From NCBI GenBank assembly GCA_004352715.1, contig SCFE01000003.1, positions 595,125 through 659,124 on the forward strand: DNA of 64,000 nt. The letters run 5' to 3'. Under the pieces are notes generated by a model that ran no database searches, was not told the DNA's origin, and worked only from the letters and a program-made list of their open reading frames with translations. The DNA comes from Hofstenia miamia (taxonomy: Eukaryota > Xenacoelomorpha > Acoela). Made by a program: the position numbers and the translations under genes. Below are positions 19,740 to 31,016 of the stretch, piece by piece; positions within the stretch are counted from its first letter, which is position 1; each line of letters opens with the position of its first letter.

Positions 19740-20133
19740 GAGATAAACAGATTAGTGTATGCAGGCGCATGGGAGGTGCTGAAGAATTTAGGCATAGACA
19801 TGAAAAGAAAAGACGACATGAAGATAAGGGAGACAGAAAATCAGCATGGGAGAGGAGAATTGGCAAGGATTAGGCAGCAAATAGGAAAGATCAGGACAAA
19901 TAAGGCAGTACAGGACAAGTGCAGGGTAGGTAAGGGGAAGACTATAGAAACTGCAAGAGAAGAGCTTAAGCAGAGATTAGTTGCAGAAGCTGAGAAACTG
20001 AGAAAGTATAGGGCAAGGGCAAAGCAGGCAAGAGACAATATGAAGTTTGAGACCCAAGAAGGAAGATTCTACAAAGAACTAGATGCAGGAGAAAACGCTA
20101 CAGCTAGAGCAGGTGAGGGCGCAATAAGGTTCT

Positions 20134-20134
20134 N
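20134..20134. other. Single N at a sequence junction
   Basis: The R4-like sequence stops at ...AAGGTTCT, and CR1-like sequence identical to 16844 onward begins after the N. Confidence 0.95.
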
Positions 20135-22299
20135 TTATCAATAATACATTGGTTAAATGCGAATAGAAGATGTTCACTAAAGATATGAAAATGACGTTTA
20201 GTAATTAAAGATTGGAAGATTATAGGATGCAGTTGGTTTATTTGTGGCTAAATTTTTTATTATGGTTTCTAGTTCATTTGCATTTACGAGTCTAAAAGAA
20301 AAGTATGATTTTGCTGGGAATTTATTTATGTTTGTCTTTCTCTTATATTGGGGAAAATTGAAATTGCCAAAATCCTTAAATGTTGCATTTAGATGTTCTA
20401 TTATTATTGTTTTTTTCCGTTGTAATTTTGTTATCAATACTTAATTCGTTAATGTCAGTTGAAAGTCCTTTACTTTTTCCCAAAAATTTATGAATATATC
20501 GCCATTTTTCGTTTGTACTTGCTTAGTTATCGAAGAACCTTTTCTGTTCTAAGGCAGATTTTTTATTTCTTAATTGTTTAATTATCTTCTTTGATTTTTC
20601 GTAATTACTCCAATTAGTTGTTTTCGGCTCTGTTTTAGCGAGTTCAAACAATTTTCTTTTAATACTTACTTGTTCACGTATATAATTATCATCGGCATTT
20701 GATAAAGCAAATTTTCGCGCCTTTAATTTTACTTTGCGGTACTTAATTGGTGACGCTTTATTAATTGCATTGATAATTTCTTTTGAGATATAATTAATCA
20801 TACAAGATCCAGATTTAATGTGTATATGTAATTGAACGATATGTTTTTCAAAAGTGTTTGGATTATTTCGTCTGAATAATATAAATAATCTCTTGCATAA
20901 ATTATTTTAAAATTATTGGCTTTGGTAGTTATATTACTTATATATGTGCAAAGAGCATGGTCACTGAACGATTCAAACATGAAGGATTTAAAAACTAAGT
21001 CGGAATTTGTTAGGAAGTGTTCAATTAAGTTGTTTTGTCTTGTTGGACAGTCAGTATTTATACAACAAAATTATATGTGGTACAAAATTCTCTTAACGAT
21101 TTTTTCTCAAGATTATTAAAATAATTTATATTAAAGTCACCAAATTTATTTATAGAATAGTAGGGATAACTTATTTCGGAAATTTCATTTGCCTTAAATT
21201 TTAGGTAGCCAATATGATAATTTTTATTTGGATTGTATGGGATATTAATCAGTTCTTTATGACATTTATTTTCAAATGATATAGTTTCTATGCAGAGTGA
21301 TTCAAATATATTGTGGTTTAATTCATATTATAATTTACGCACTGGTTTTAAACGTTTTGGAACCAATATCATGAGTCCGCCACCTCTACCTAATCGGTTT
21401 TTTATGAAAATGTCATAATAATGTCGGTCAGGATTAAACAAATTAGGATCAGTGTCACGTTGTAACCAAGTTTCGGTAATTAAGAATATTGCGTTTTGTC
21501 CTATCTTATTTATTAAGCTTAGAAAGTCATTTCTGTTTGAAATTAGACTTCTAGAATTGAGATATACAAATTTATAGTTATTGCAGTAATTTTTTAGTTT
21601 TATTTCTATTTGAGATTCTTCTAGAATTGGTCCTGGGTTAAGTTTAATATATCCTGAGAGTAGTAATCTTATAAAATAAAAATAGTTATAGAGATTATTA
21701 GGAATAAACCTACAGAATTTAACTGTATATGCCTAGTATATTAAAAGAAGAATTAAAGAAATTGCCGTTTGTTTTCTCATAAATTTTAGAGCAAACTTAA
21801 AGATTTGGTAGAAAATGAACTTAATGAATTTAAGTGTTGTTATGTAGTAGTGCTTAGTGGTGGTGTGTTGTGAGTTGAGAAGTGATATGTCTGAGTGTAT
21901 ATAGTATATAGCTACATTTTTTAAACAAAGATATGTTAAAATATACAAAAGTAAAAGTACCTGTTTCATTTAGGTTGACATGAAGGAGTACAGAGAAGGA
22001 CGCGATGAGCGGTTACAGCTTTTGAATAGGAAACATTTGCTAGACGATGAGATGGATTGGAGATTTCGTGGGGTCTGAAGTAGGATTGGAGATTGCGGAT
22101 TATGTGAGCTAGACCTTGACGAGAAAGATGTATTCCATCGCTAACAAGAAGTTTGTAATTAATGTGACAAGGAGCATGTAAAAAACTTTGGGAAACAGGG
22201 ATCACAGAGAAATTGTTCACAGATTGAGAACGGATGACTCAGTTGAATTCTTGAATTATGAAGTTCCTTTGAATATTGGAATAGTGACAGACAAGAGTG
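20135..22299 (-). repeat. Exact second copy of CR1/L2-like LINE 16844-19008
   Basis: All frames of 16907-18929 recur at a constant offset of 3,291 bp with no difference seen. It contains the end of ORF1, the endonuclease and the linker, but not the RT core. It stops abruptly inside the ORF1 region at 22299, where plus-strand R4-like sequence takes over without microhomology or target duplication. Confidence 0.9.
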
Positions 22300-22985
22300 C
22301 ACAAGTGTTCATGAGAGACTAGCAGTAGCATTGGAGGAGTGTGTGGTGAGTGGGTGCCCAGAGTCGATGGTAGTGGGAAGAACATTTCTGATACAGAAAG
22401 ACCCTAAGAAAGGTAGTAAGGCAAGCAAATTCAGGCCAATAACATGTCTGCCAACAACTTGGAAATTGCTAACTTCTGTGATTTCAACTAGGCTGGCATG
22501 TTACTTAGAACAGAACAGGTTGATACCAGAGGAGCAGAAGGGATGCAGTACAAAAACGAGAGGATGCAAAGATCAGTTGTTAATAGACCAGGCAGTAGTG
22601 AAGAATTGTAGAAGAAGGAAGACAAACTTAGCAATGGCATGGATAGACTACAGGAAGGCGTATGAGAGCATATCACATAGGTGGGTATTGATGCCGCTAG
22701 AGGCCAATGGAGTTTCACGGAAATGGGTTGAATTTCTAGAGGGAGATGGGAAAGTGGCAAACTGAGATAGACGGGCACAGGTTAAGGTTTAGGCGAGGCA
22801 TATTTCAGGGACACAGCTTAGCACCACTACTGTTTGTAGTTAGCTTAATCCTCATCACAGAAAAGTTCAAGGAGACCAGGTATAGGATATAAGTTGGAGA
22901 AAAATGGTAGAGCAGTGAGTCATCTGTGGTACATGGACGACCTGAAGATGTATGCTGGTTCAAGGAAGATGTTGCAGAAGCAAGT
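22300..22985 (+). pseudogene. R4/Dong-like LINE: reverse transcriptase core
   Basis: Carries FLIQKDPKKGSKASKFRPIT (motif 1/2), EEQKGCSTKTRGCKDQLLID, motif A AWIDYRKAYESISH, and after a TGA at about 22761 the motif C LWYMDDLKMYAGS near 22928. The catalytic YMDD is intact here, unlike the first copy. The first 333 bases are identical to 23388-23720. Confidence 0.8.
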
Positions 22986-22986
22986 N
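22986..22986. other. Single N at a sequence junction
   Basis: RT sequence ending ...GCAGAAGCAAGT meets a renewed N-terminal segment. The same GCAAGTGGAGA context resumes at 24275. Confidence 0.95.
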
Positions 22987-23720
22987 GTGCAGGGTAGGTA
23001 AGGGGAAGACTATAGAAACTGCAAGAGAAGAGCTTAAGCAGAGATTAGTTGCAGAAGCTGAGAAACTGAGAAAGTATAGGGCAAGGGCAAAGCAGGCAAG
23101 AGACAATATGAAGTTTGAGACCCAAGAAGGAAGATTCTACAAAGAACTAGATGCAGGAGAAAACGCTACAGCTAGAGCAGGTGAGGGCGCAGTAAGGTTC
23201 TGGGAGAATATATGGGGAAGCGCGGGACCAGAGATAGAGAGTGAGGTGAGCAGATGCAGAAAGAATTCAGGCAAGAAGAAGAAGAAGAAGCAATCAGAAC
23301 TGGAAGGCTGAAGGAAGCTCTAAAGAAGATGAAGAACTGGAAGGCGCCAGGCAGAGATGAGGTACATGGATATTGGCTGAAGAAGTTCACAAGTGTTCAT
23401 GAGAGACTAGCAGTAGCATTGGAGGAGTGTGTGGTGAGTGGGTGCCCAGAGTCGATGGTAGTGGGAAGAACATTTCTGATACAGAAAGACCCTAAGAAAG
23501 GTAGTAAGGCAAGCAAATTCAGGCCAATAACATGTCTGCCAACAACTTGGAAATTGCTAACTTCTGTGATTTCAACTAGGCTGGCATGTTACTTAGAACA
23601 GAACAGGTTGATACCAGAGGAGCAGAAGGGATGCAGTACAAAAACGAGAGGATGCAAAGATCAGTTGTTAATAGACCAGGCAGTAGTGAAGAATTGTAGA
23701 AGAAGGAAGACAAACTTAGC
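22987..23720 (+). pseudogene. R4/Dong-like LINE: N-terminal region through RT motif region
   Basis: Repeats the helical N-terminal region and RFWENIWG motif, then MKNWKAPGRDEVHGYWLKKF (the K-A-P-G-x-D box at the start of the RT) and the same RT segment as 22300-22632, running into the N-gap. There is a frame change near 23250-23310. Confidence 0.78.
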
Positions 23721-24274
23721 NNNNNNNNNNNNNNNNNNNNNNNNNNNNNNNNNNNNNNNNNNNNNNNNNNNNNNNNNNNNNNNNNNNNNNNNNNNNNNNN
23801 NNNNNNNNNNNNNNNNNNNNNNNNNNNNNNNNNNNNNNNNNNNNNNNNNNNNNNNNNNNNNNNNNNNNNNNNNNNNNNNNNNNNNNNNNNNNNNNNNNNN
23901 NNNNNNNNNNNNNNNNNNNNNNNNNNNNNNNNNNNNNNNNNNNNNNNNNNNNNNNNNNNNNNNNNNNNNNNNNNNNNNNNNNNNNNNNNNNNNNNNNNNN
24001 NNNNNNNNNNNNNNNNNNNNNNNNNNNNNNNNNNNNNNNNNNNNNNNNNNNNNNNNNNNNNNNNNNNNNNNNNNNNNNNNNNNNNNNNNNNNNNNNNNNN
24101 NNNNNNNNNNNNNNNNNNNNNNNNNNNNNNNNNNNNNNNNNNNNNNNNNNNNNNNNNNNNNNNNNNNNNNNNNNNNNNNNNNNNNNNNNNNNNNNNNNNN
24201 NNNNNNNNNNNNNNNNNNNNNNNNNNNNNNNNNNNNNNNNNNNNNNNNNNNNNNNNNNNNNNNNNNNNNNNNNN
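23721..24274. other. Assembly gap (554 N)
   Basis: The missing sequence should be the RT segment seen at 22633-22985, which is about 350 bp and would fit. Confidence 0.99.
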
Positions 24275-24925
24275 CAAGTGGAGAAGATATTGGAGAAAGC
24301 AAGCAGAAATTCTGTGGAATTATTTGGATTAGGAAAGTGTGCGACAGTGACAATGATCAGAGGCAAGTGCATAGATGGAGATGGTTTGAGGACGAGCAGT
24401 GGGGATAAGATTGAGGAAGTCAAAGAGGGGTACAAGTACTTAGGTGTGATAGAGAAAGATAGAACAGATGAGGAAATGATGACGAGATTAAGAAAAGAAT
24501 ACAAGAGGAAAGTAAGGAAGGTACTACAGAAGTCAGCATTGAATGGGCAGAACAGCATAAAGGCAATTAATACGTGGGCGATACCAGTGTTGAGATATTC
24601 GGCAGTAATAGTTAGGTGGAGCAAGAATGAACTGAGGGAATTAGACAGGGAGAAAAAGACGATACTAGCAGCAGAGAGAGCATTCAACCTAAATGGAGAT
24701 ATTGATAGGTTGTACATGTCAAGGCATAAGGGAGGGAAAGGGCTGCTAAGTGTGGAGGAAACTGTAGAAGCAGAAGCACTAGGGCTAAAGGAATATGTAG
24801 AAGAGCAACCAAGAGGATCCCTACTAGAGGTCACTAAGGAGTTAAGGAAGATAAGAACTGAGAGTGAAGGAAAGAAGGTATACCAGAGTAGGATGGAATC
24901 AGAGAGACAAACAAGGTATAGGTAA
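24275..24925 (+). pseudogene. R4/Dong-like LINE: post-RT region
   Basis: Homologous to 5290-5925 of the first copy: YKYLGVIEKDRTDEEMMTRL, then the thumb region ending ...ESERQTRYR. The element breaks off at about 24925. No zinc knuckle or nuclease domain follows here. Confidence 0.78.
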
Positions 24926-25970
24926 AAAATTTACAAATTAGAAACAAAAAATGGCTTTGGCAACAGCCTCTTCAAAGAAAAATTTTGCTCCCTTGTCTTT
25001 CTGGATAGATGAAACACAGATGGTATCAACTGAAACTTCTTGTATATTGAGATATCGTGTTATTCTTTCTTCTAAAAATCCCACAATAAATTTGGCCTTT
25101 CAAGGTAGATTGTTTTGAATTTTCCCAGGTTAACTTGAATTTAAGTACAAAGGCGTTATCTTTGAAAGATTTCACGATTATCAATTTAAGTGTTTATTCC
25201 GAATTTCATAGGAGTTAAAAAAAGTATGTTAAAATCACCTAATATAATCTGTGAATAGTTCTATATTAGAATATCACATATTTTAATTTGGATGACAAGT
25301 AACAATGAAATACTTCATTTTGGAAATACTTCGAAAGCGATATAGCTTCAATTAACAAACCCAACCATTTTTTCAAAATATTGCGATAATAAAATTATGA
25401 AAGCAATTCCTTCAAATACGTTTTAGTAGTGATTGATAACATATAAATTAAGTATTAGTATCATTTAATTGAACTAATAGGGAAATTTTTTCGAACACAA
25501 ATTATGAATTACGTACTGCAACATTAATATTTGTTCTTGAACATTCAAAATATGATATCTGAAAATCTGTTATTGACAAACATTCAGTTGGGATTAAGAT
25601 CAATTATGTCAAAATCAATTATTGAATGTGAAAGTTATATAAAACCACAATCATACAATTGTTCTAGATTAGTCTTGGCTGATTCGAAATAATTTCTAAA
25701 AAATAATAAACATTTATAAAAAATCTTAAGAAATAAATACAATGCTTGCAGGGATTTCACAGAAGTTTTATCCCAACCATGTAATAATGCACATTCATCT
25801 TAGTTTGTGGTGTTATTTAATTTGTAAAACACTTGCCATACATCATGTGTTATGATGATTGCTATTACTATTCTCTCATTTCTTATTACAATTTGTCGTT
25901 GATGTGATTTTCAGCCATTGAATCTCACCAATTGCCACGCATATGAGATGTTTCCAAAGGACATTAGCTG
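24926..25970. other. Spacer with a possible unidentified coding remnant
   Basis: On the minus strand about 24935-25190 reads protein-like in two frames joined by a frameshift (KLTWENSK...LKGQIYCGIF, then LEERITRYLNIQEVSVDTIC and KDKGAKFFFEEAVAKAIF). I do not recognise it. The rest is AT-rich without features. Confidence 0.3.
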
Positions 25971-26655
25971 TCCCTAACAATGCTGTCTTTGACACTGCGG
26001 TCCATCAAGTTTTCTAATGATAAATACTCCAAGTATCACCTACATCTTTTTGCTTACTGCTTAAAATACTACCAGGACTACTTCAAAATCAATAACTTCT
26101 CTATGTCTTCTGCCAACTTTCTATACTTGTTCATTTTATCGTATTCCTTGATTTCTACTATTCTGTCATTTGCTGCTGCTATGTCTGTACTTTTCCTACT
26201 CTTTTATTTTTATGTACCACTGCCATGCTTCTTACTTCAATAACTTTTCTTCTATGGATTTTCAAATCGAATAGCACCTCAGCTCACTCAATCGCTATGT
26301 TATGTGCGAATACTTCTCATCTTCTGCTTCTAACCCATACTTTCAACTCCAACTAAAGTGCTTTTTAAGTTCTTGTACTTGGAATGATTTTGTGCCAACT
26401 GCTGTGTCCAGTTCCTTCCTACATATACTATTGCTTGGAGTTTACGTCTGCACTTCTGGTTCATCTCGTATCAGTATTCCTGTTTCTCTCTTCCGTCCTG
26501 TCTTTTTAATCATTTTTCCTTTGTTCCCTTTCACAGGTTGCTTGTATACCTTTGATTTAAATCTCTGCATTTATCATAACATGGTATGCCTATTTCCCTC
26601 CGTTTGCATTTTTCTGTGTTCCACAATGCCCACAATACCCGTAGCCCTCAGTTGA
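25971..26655 (-). pseudogene. Third, highly decayed R4/Dong-like LINE fragment (nuclease domain)
   Basis: Read on the minus strand with several stops, GLEAEDEKYSHIT, VLFDLKIHRRKVIEV, VVHKNKR and EYDKMNKYRKLAEDIEKL line up in order with GLEAGAKWYEH, ILWDFNIQARKVIET, VVDKEKR and SIDKYRELAVEIGRL of the domain at 6167-6646. Much older than the other copies. The plus-strand frames here are shadows. Confidence 0.6.
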
Positions 26656-26935
26656 TCTTTATTAAATGCTTACTTCTGAAGTATCTTTTTCACTCTTGTA
26701 GAATAATCACTAATATCCAACGTTGACTCATAACTAGGCCTAGCTAATACCTTCAAATAATCTGCATAGCAATTATTATTCTGTTTAACATTATTAATTT
26801 GTTTCAGAAAGGACATCACGTTCAAATTAAACCACTTGCACACACACACACACAACCTACATACATATATTTATCATGTGCATGGTTGTGAATTTAGCAA
26901 CATGAATAGCAAGTATTTTAATCATTGGTATTTTN

Positions 26936-26970
<35 letters not shown>

Positions 26971-29800
26971 TCTGTTGAATATACTAAATTCACTGTTTAG
27001 TAAAAGGAGCATTTATCGTGCCAAATTTTAAGAACACATTATCTATGTTTTGCACTAGGTGCTTCCAAAAACACTTGTTGATTATGATGACGGAAACTCC
27101 GATTGAATTATTTGATTGAAAACGATACATTGGAATAGGAGGCACATTTCAATTTCTTACAACTTACCCAATGAAACACTTAGACGGAATATTCATTCTG
27201 GAAAATGAAGCACCCTCAAAAGACAGAACGGTAGTGGTAGGAACTACACATTTTGATTGCTAAGATCGTCTTCACTTAATGCACTTTTTTCTTAAAACAA
27301 GCAGGACACGGCTTCAAAATTTCTAGAAAGTTCAAAGAGAGAATAGGACTATCCAACGGAATTTTAAATTATCTGGGGTTGAAAGTACTTTGACAAAATT
27401 TATATCAAAAATTACATTTGTGCACAAGCAGAAACAGTTTACATTTGTTGAAACATGGAAGAGCTTTGACTTTGAAAACGTGCTTAAGATTAATGAGTCG
27501 TTATCGTTATTTCACATGGATAGAAACAGTAAAAAAATTACAATTGAAACACTGATTGAAGCTTTTGCAAGGACAACCCAATTCGCCAAATTTGACACTA
27601 CCTAAAAATTACGGCATCACTGAGGTAAATTTGATAAATCCCAACACGCGAAGATTGAAAGCTTGTGCACGATCGAGAAGAAAGCTGGTAAAATAGTTTT
27701 AGTTTAGAAAATGATCAATACTTTTCAAGTTACCAAGATCCCAAAATTATTGTAGGATAATTTTTGTAATAAATTAGAAAGAAATTGCGGTCATTTTTAA
27801 TGACCCTTCCCAAATATGTATATCAAATTGTTGTCGCACTTGGAATTTTTCGCTAGTCAATCTTTTTTGAAATTGGTTTTCACCTTGTTTTTCTATGCAA
27901 GGGGACACTTAATAAGGTCGCCTTGTTCTATGAAGTCTTAAAGTCAGTTGGGATGAGGGAGGATTCGTTGAGGGGAGGTGAAATTTTCAAATTCTTTTTT
28001 GGTTTGGGATAAAATAACTACTGGATCTTGACTTAAAATAACTGCAAAGTTGTTTAAGCTACACTTGTGTTTTCTATAAACAAAATGAAACTCACTGCCA
28101 TTTACATATATTCATATTAACACTTCTACCCCAAGTTTATTTGATTGCTTTACTTGCACATTATTACAACAAATTTCTGAAAGAAATTCAATTTCCTTAG
28201 TGAACTATTTTTGTGCAATGCACAAAATTTATGAGACGAATTTGATTTTACAAATAAATTATTTCTGTGGATTCCACAAAAAGGGATTTATTAAGAAAAT
28301 TGAAATTTGAATTGCCATAAAAAATATATAAAATGTGATTTCTGGGCCTAATTTAATCACGCTGTGGCGATTTGCATTCAAAATAACATTAATTGCAAAA
28401 AATTCTCTTGCAATTAACGAATTATTTCAAATGCTATCCACATATTAAAAATACAGAATATCACAAAACCTTTCAATTTTGCCACCCTGCAACTATTACA
28501 TTCACTTCGAAACCAAGAATGGGTTCCTAATACAAATTAAAGAGGGTTTCACAAGTAAATATTTATAATATATTTTTTAAACCTGCATTTCCAAATAAAA
28601 CTTTTGGATGTATCTTTGTGTTGCTGTAGGTCCACATATTTTCAATGACCATCAAGCAAGAGATTTTGAAATGTAGAGAATGATTGTTTATCACTAATGG
28701 CCTCATTATATTTGGACATAGTTTGTTCGATTATCAAATAAACAAAATTTCAAATTGCAGAGATATGTCAAACAGCGAATTCTTAGATTTAGTTATATTT
28801 AATGCTGGTCTGCAGCGGAGTGCAGTCTTGGCCTCATTTTGTTTCATATTACAGCAAATTGTCAGTCATCCGTGATCACAGTTGGGTATTTAGAAAAAAA
28901 ACATTTGCTCTGATAACAAATTTTAGCAGCATTTTATTTAATGCTGGAAACTCAGATATGTAATTGAACAAAGCAAGAGAAACTATAAAATTCCAATTGT
29001 ATATATTATGAAGAAATAAGAAAATATATTGAAATGATTCTACATTTATTCGTCATTTATTACAATTACAAATACATATTTACACTAGAAAATGTCAACG
29101 TTTGGCAAATTTGACTGATATTGATTCTAAAATAGAAAGTGTATATTAAAAACAAATAAGACTCTTCATTATGTAGATTTCATATATTTGTGCAATTCTA
29201 GAAATTACTTTATCCATAATTTTCTATTTCTGAAGAGAGTATCAATAAACCTATTACATTACTAAATATTTCAGAAGGACAGTTGCATACAGATATTTTA
29301 ATTTGAATAAAAATTATATTATATGATTATAAAACTTGGTTTGAACGAAAAATCATTACTTTATTCTAGTTTTTATGAACAAATATCTCTGGCGATTACT
29401 AAATTATTGGTGCACAAATTCTTAAAAAATATTATACATTGAGAGTTGAAAAGTTTTACTTTCAGTTTTTCACTTTTCAAATTGTTAGATATTTTAAATA
29501 TCACTAAAATGTGATGAATTTACTAACATGACTACTTAAGAAATCTATTGCTTAGGTATCAGTTAGTTGGTATGAGTAAATCTTATTGATAAGGGTCTAT
29601 TTCTATATAAATACAAAAATAACAGCCTCTCTCATGTAAGTCGTCTAATACTATAACCTGAAGCTATGGGAAATTACTATATCTTGGTCTTGCAATGCAA
29701 TTTGATAGTCATTTGTTTAAAAACCACACATTGATATTCTATACAATAGTAGCATATTACAACTATATGTCAGAAATTCTATTAGAAGAAAAGTCTTACT
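26656..29800. other. Gene-poor 3' flank of the large receptor gene
   Basis: About 3.1 kb. It holds a (CA)n run near 26838-26857, a single N at 26935 and a (TA)n run at 26939-26967. No exon, RNA gene or transposon domain is recognised. It presumably includes the 3' UTR of the minus-strand gene at its right end. Confidence 0.5.
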
Positions 29801-29969
29801 TTAAGACATGGGCGTCACAGCGGAAGCGACAGCTTTACCACCTATGAACTTTACTGTGATGGCGATTCCAACAGCAATTACAGTGCCAACCGAGGCCACG
29901 GTAACGACAGAGCCTGCTATTACACCATATATGATCAAATTACTATCAGATTCTGGTGGAGAAGTACAA
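29801..29969 (-). CDS. Receptor last exon: transmembrane helix and short tail
   Basis: Acceptor ATTCTTAG, then one base completing a Ser codon and TGT (Cys). An acidic Ser/Pro linker (CTSPPESDS) precedes a hydrophobic helix (GVIAGSVVTVASVGTVIAVG and beyond). The tail FIGGKAVASAVTPMS ends at TAA 29801-29803. Small residues dominate the helix, as in tightly packing transmembrane segments. Confidence 0.85.
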
Positions 29970-30951
29970 CTAAGAATAATAATTATTTTTTGAAAGTAAT
30001 TATTAAAAATTTGATTGATGAGCAAGACCTAACAACCTATTAAAATAATTAACCATTTGTAAAATTCGTTTAAAAATATTGTATACAACATTTTATAAAA
30101 ATCCCCAGATGCTTGCATTTACATTGACTTGAATATGACAAAGAATTAAAAAAGAAAAAACAGAAACCTAAAACAACTGATAGCTAAGTGTGGCTTAATT
30201 AAGTTGGTAGTACAAATTTTGTTAGCACATATTTTAGAAGGTTATTATGATTTACACCGGATGTGATATTTCTTATCTAGAAAAAGTGCTACAGCAAACA
30301 GCTTTTGAGTGAAATTATTATACAATAAAGAGAACACGAACCTTTGGAAAGCGTATTCGGTTAAGTTACCAGACGTAAATGTGGAATGAAGACCACTTGG
30401 CACCAAGCTCCAAAAGAGTACTGATGCTTTCACAAACTCCTTTATTCTATTATCACCATATGAAAAGGCGTAGAAATGAAGGTCCATACTAAAAATTACA
30501 TACGAAAGTCGGACAAAATTTACATTTATATAACGAACTAATGAAATGAATCTTATTGTTTCTTAGAAATTATTCCAGTTTATAAAATTTATTGTTGCTC
30601 TTATGCTCAAAATACCCCAAATATTTTCTTATATAGACTAGTATCAACTGATTGTTGAAATTCAATAATCTTAATGATTTGCTTGTTACGTAGTAAATTA
30701 ACAATGTAACTTACCTTGAATTTCCAGTAGAGGTTGAACTTTCGATCCTAAACTGCCAATCTGGCCACTGATTGTTTAGGTCAGCAGTTAATGTCAATTC
30801 CCGTTGTTCAGTCATCCAAGATAATGGATGAGATATTGAGCAGGTGAGAGTGTTTTCTGTTTGATCGTAAGTATCAATGCGAACCAAACCTACTCTAACA
30901 TAAATCTTAAACTAACAATTTACATAAGCAAAAGTTCCCTCTCTTTCTCTT

Positions 30952-31016
<65 letters not shown>

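Larger units (their letters stand above)
19738..24925 (+). mobile_element. Second R4/Dong-like LINE, 5'-truncated and scrambled in the assembly
   Basis: Plus-strand pieces of one element family: 19738-20133 (N-terminal), 22300-22985 (RT), 22987-23720 (N-terminal through RT) and 24275-24925 (post-RT). A copy of the CR1-like LINE (20135-22299) sits between them. Blocks overlap: 22987-23201 repeats 19919-20133, and 23388-23720 repeats 22300-22632. Piece 22633-22985 followed by 24275 would read through in the right order. One element seems to be represented twice by misjoined contigs. Confidence 0.7.

Noticed and set aside
23254-24408. 384-codon plus-strand frame and other long frames through N-runs
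   Set aside because: They cross the assembly gap, where translation is meaningless. Only the real-sequence ends were used, as LINE pieces. The same applies to frames across 10595-10778, 38306-38405 and 54916-55636.
27390-27605. 71-codon plus-strand frame
   Set aside because: No recognisable motif, no splice context and AT-rich composition. Not strong enough to call.
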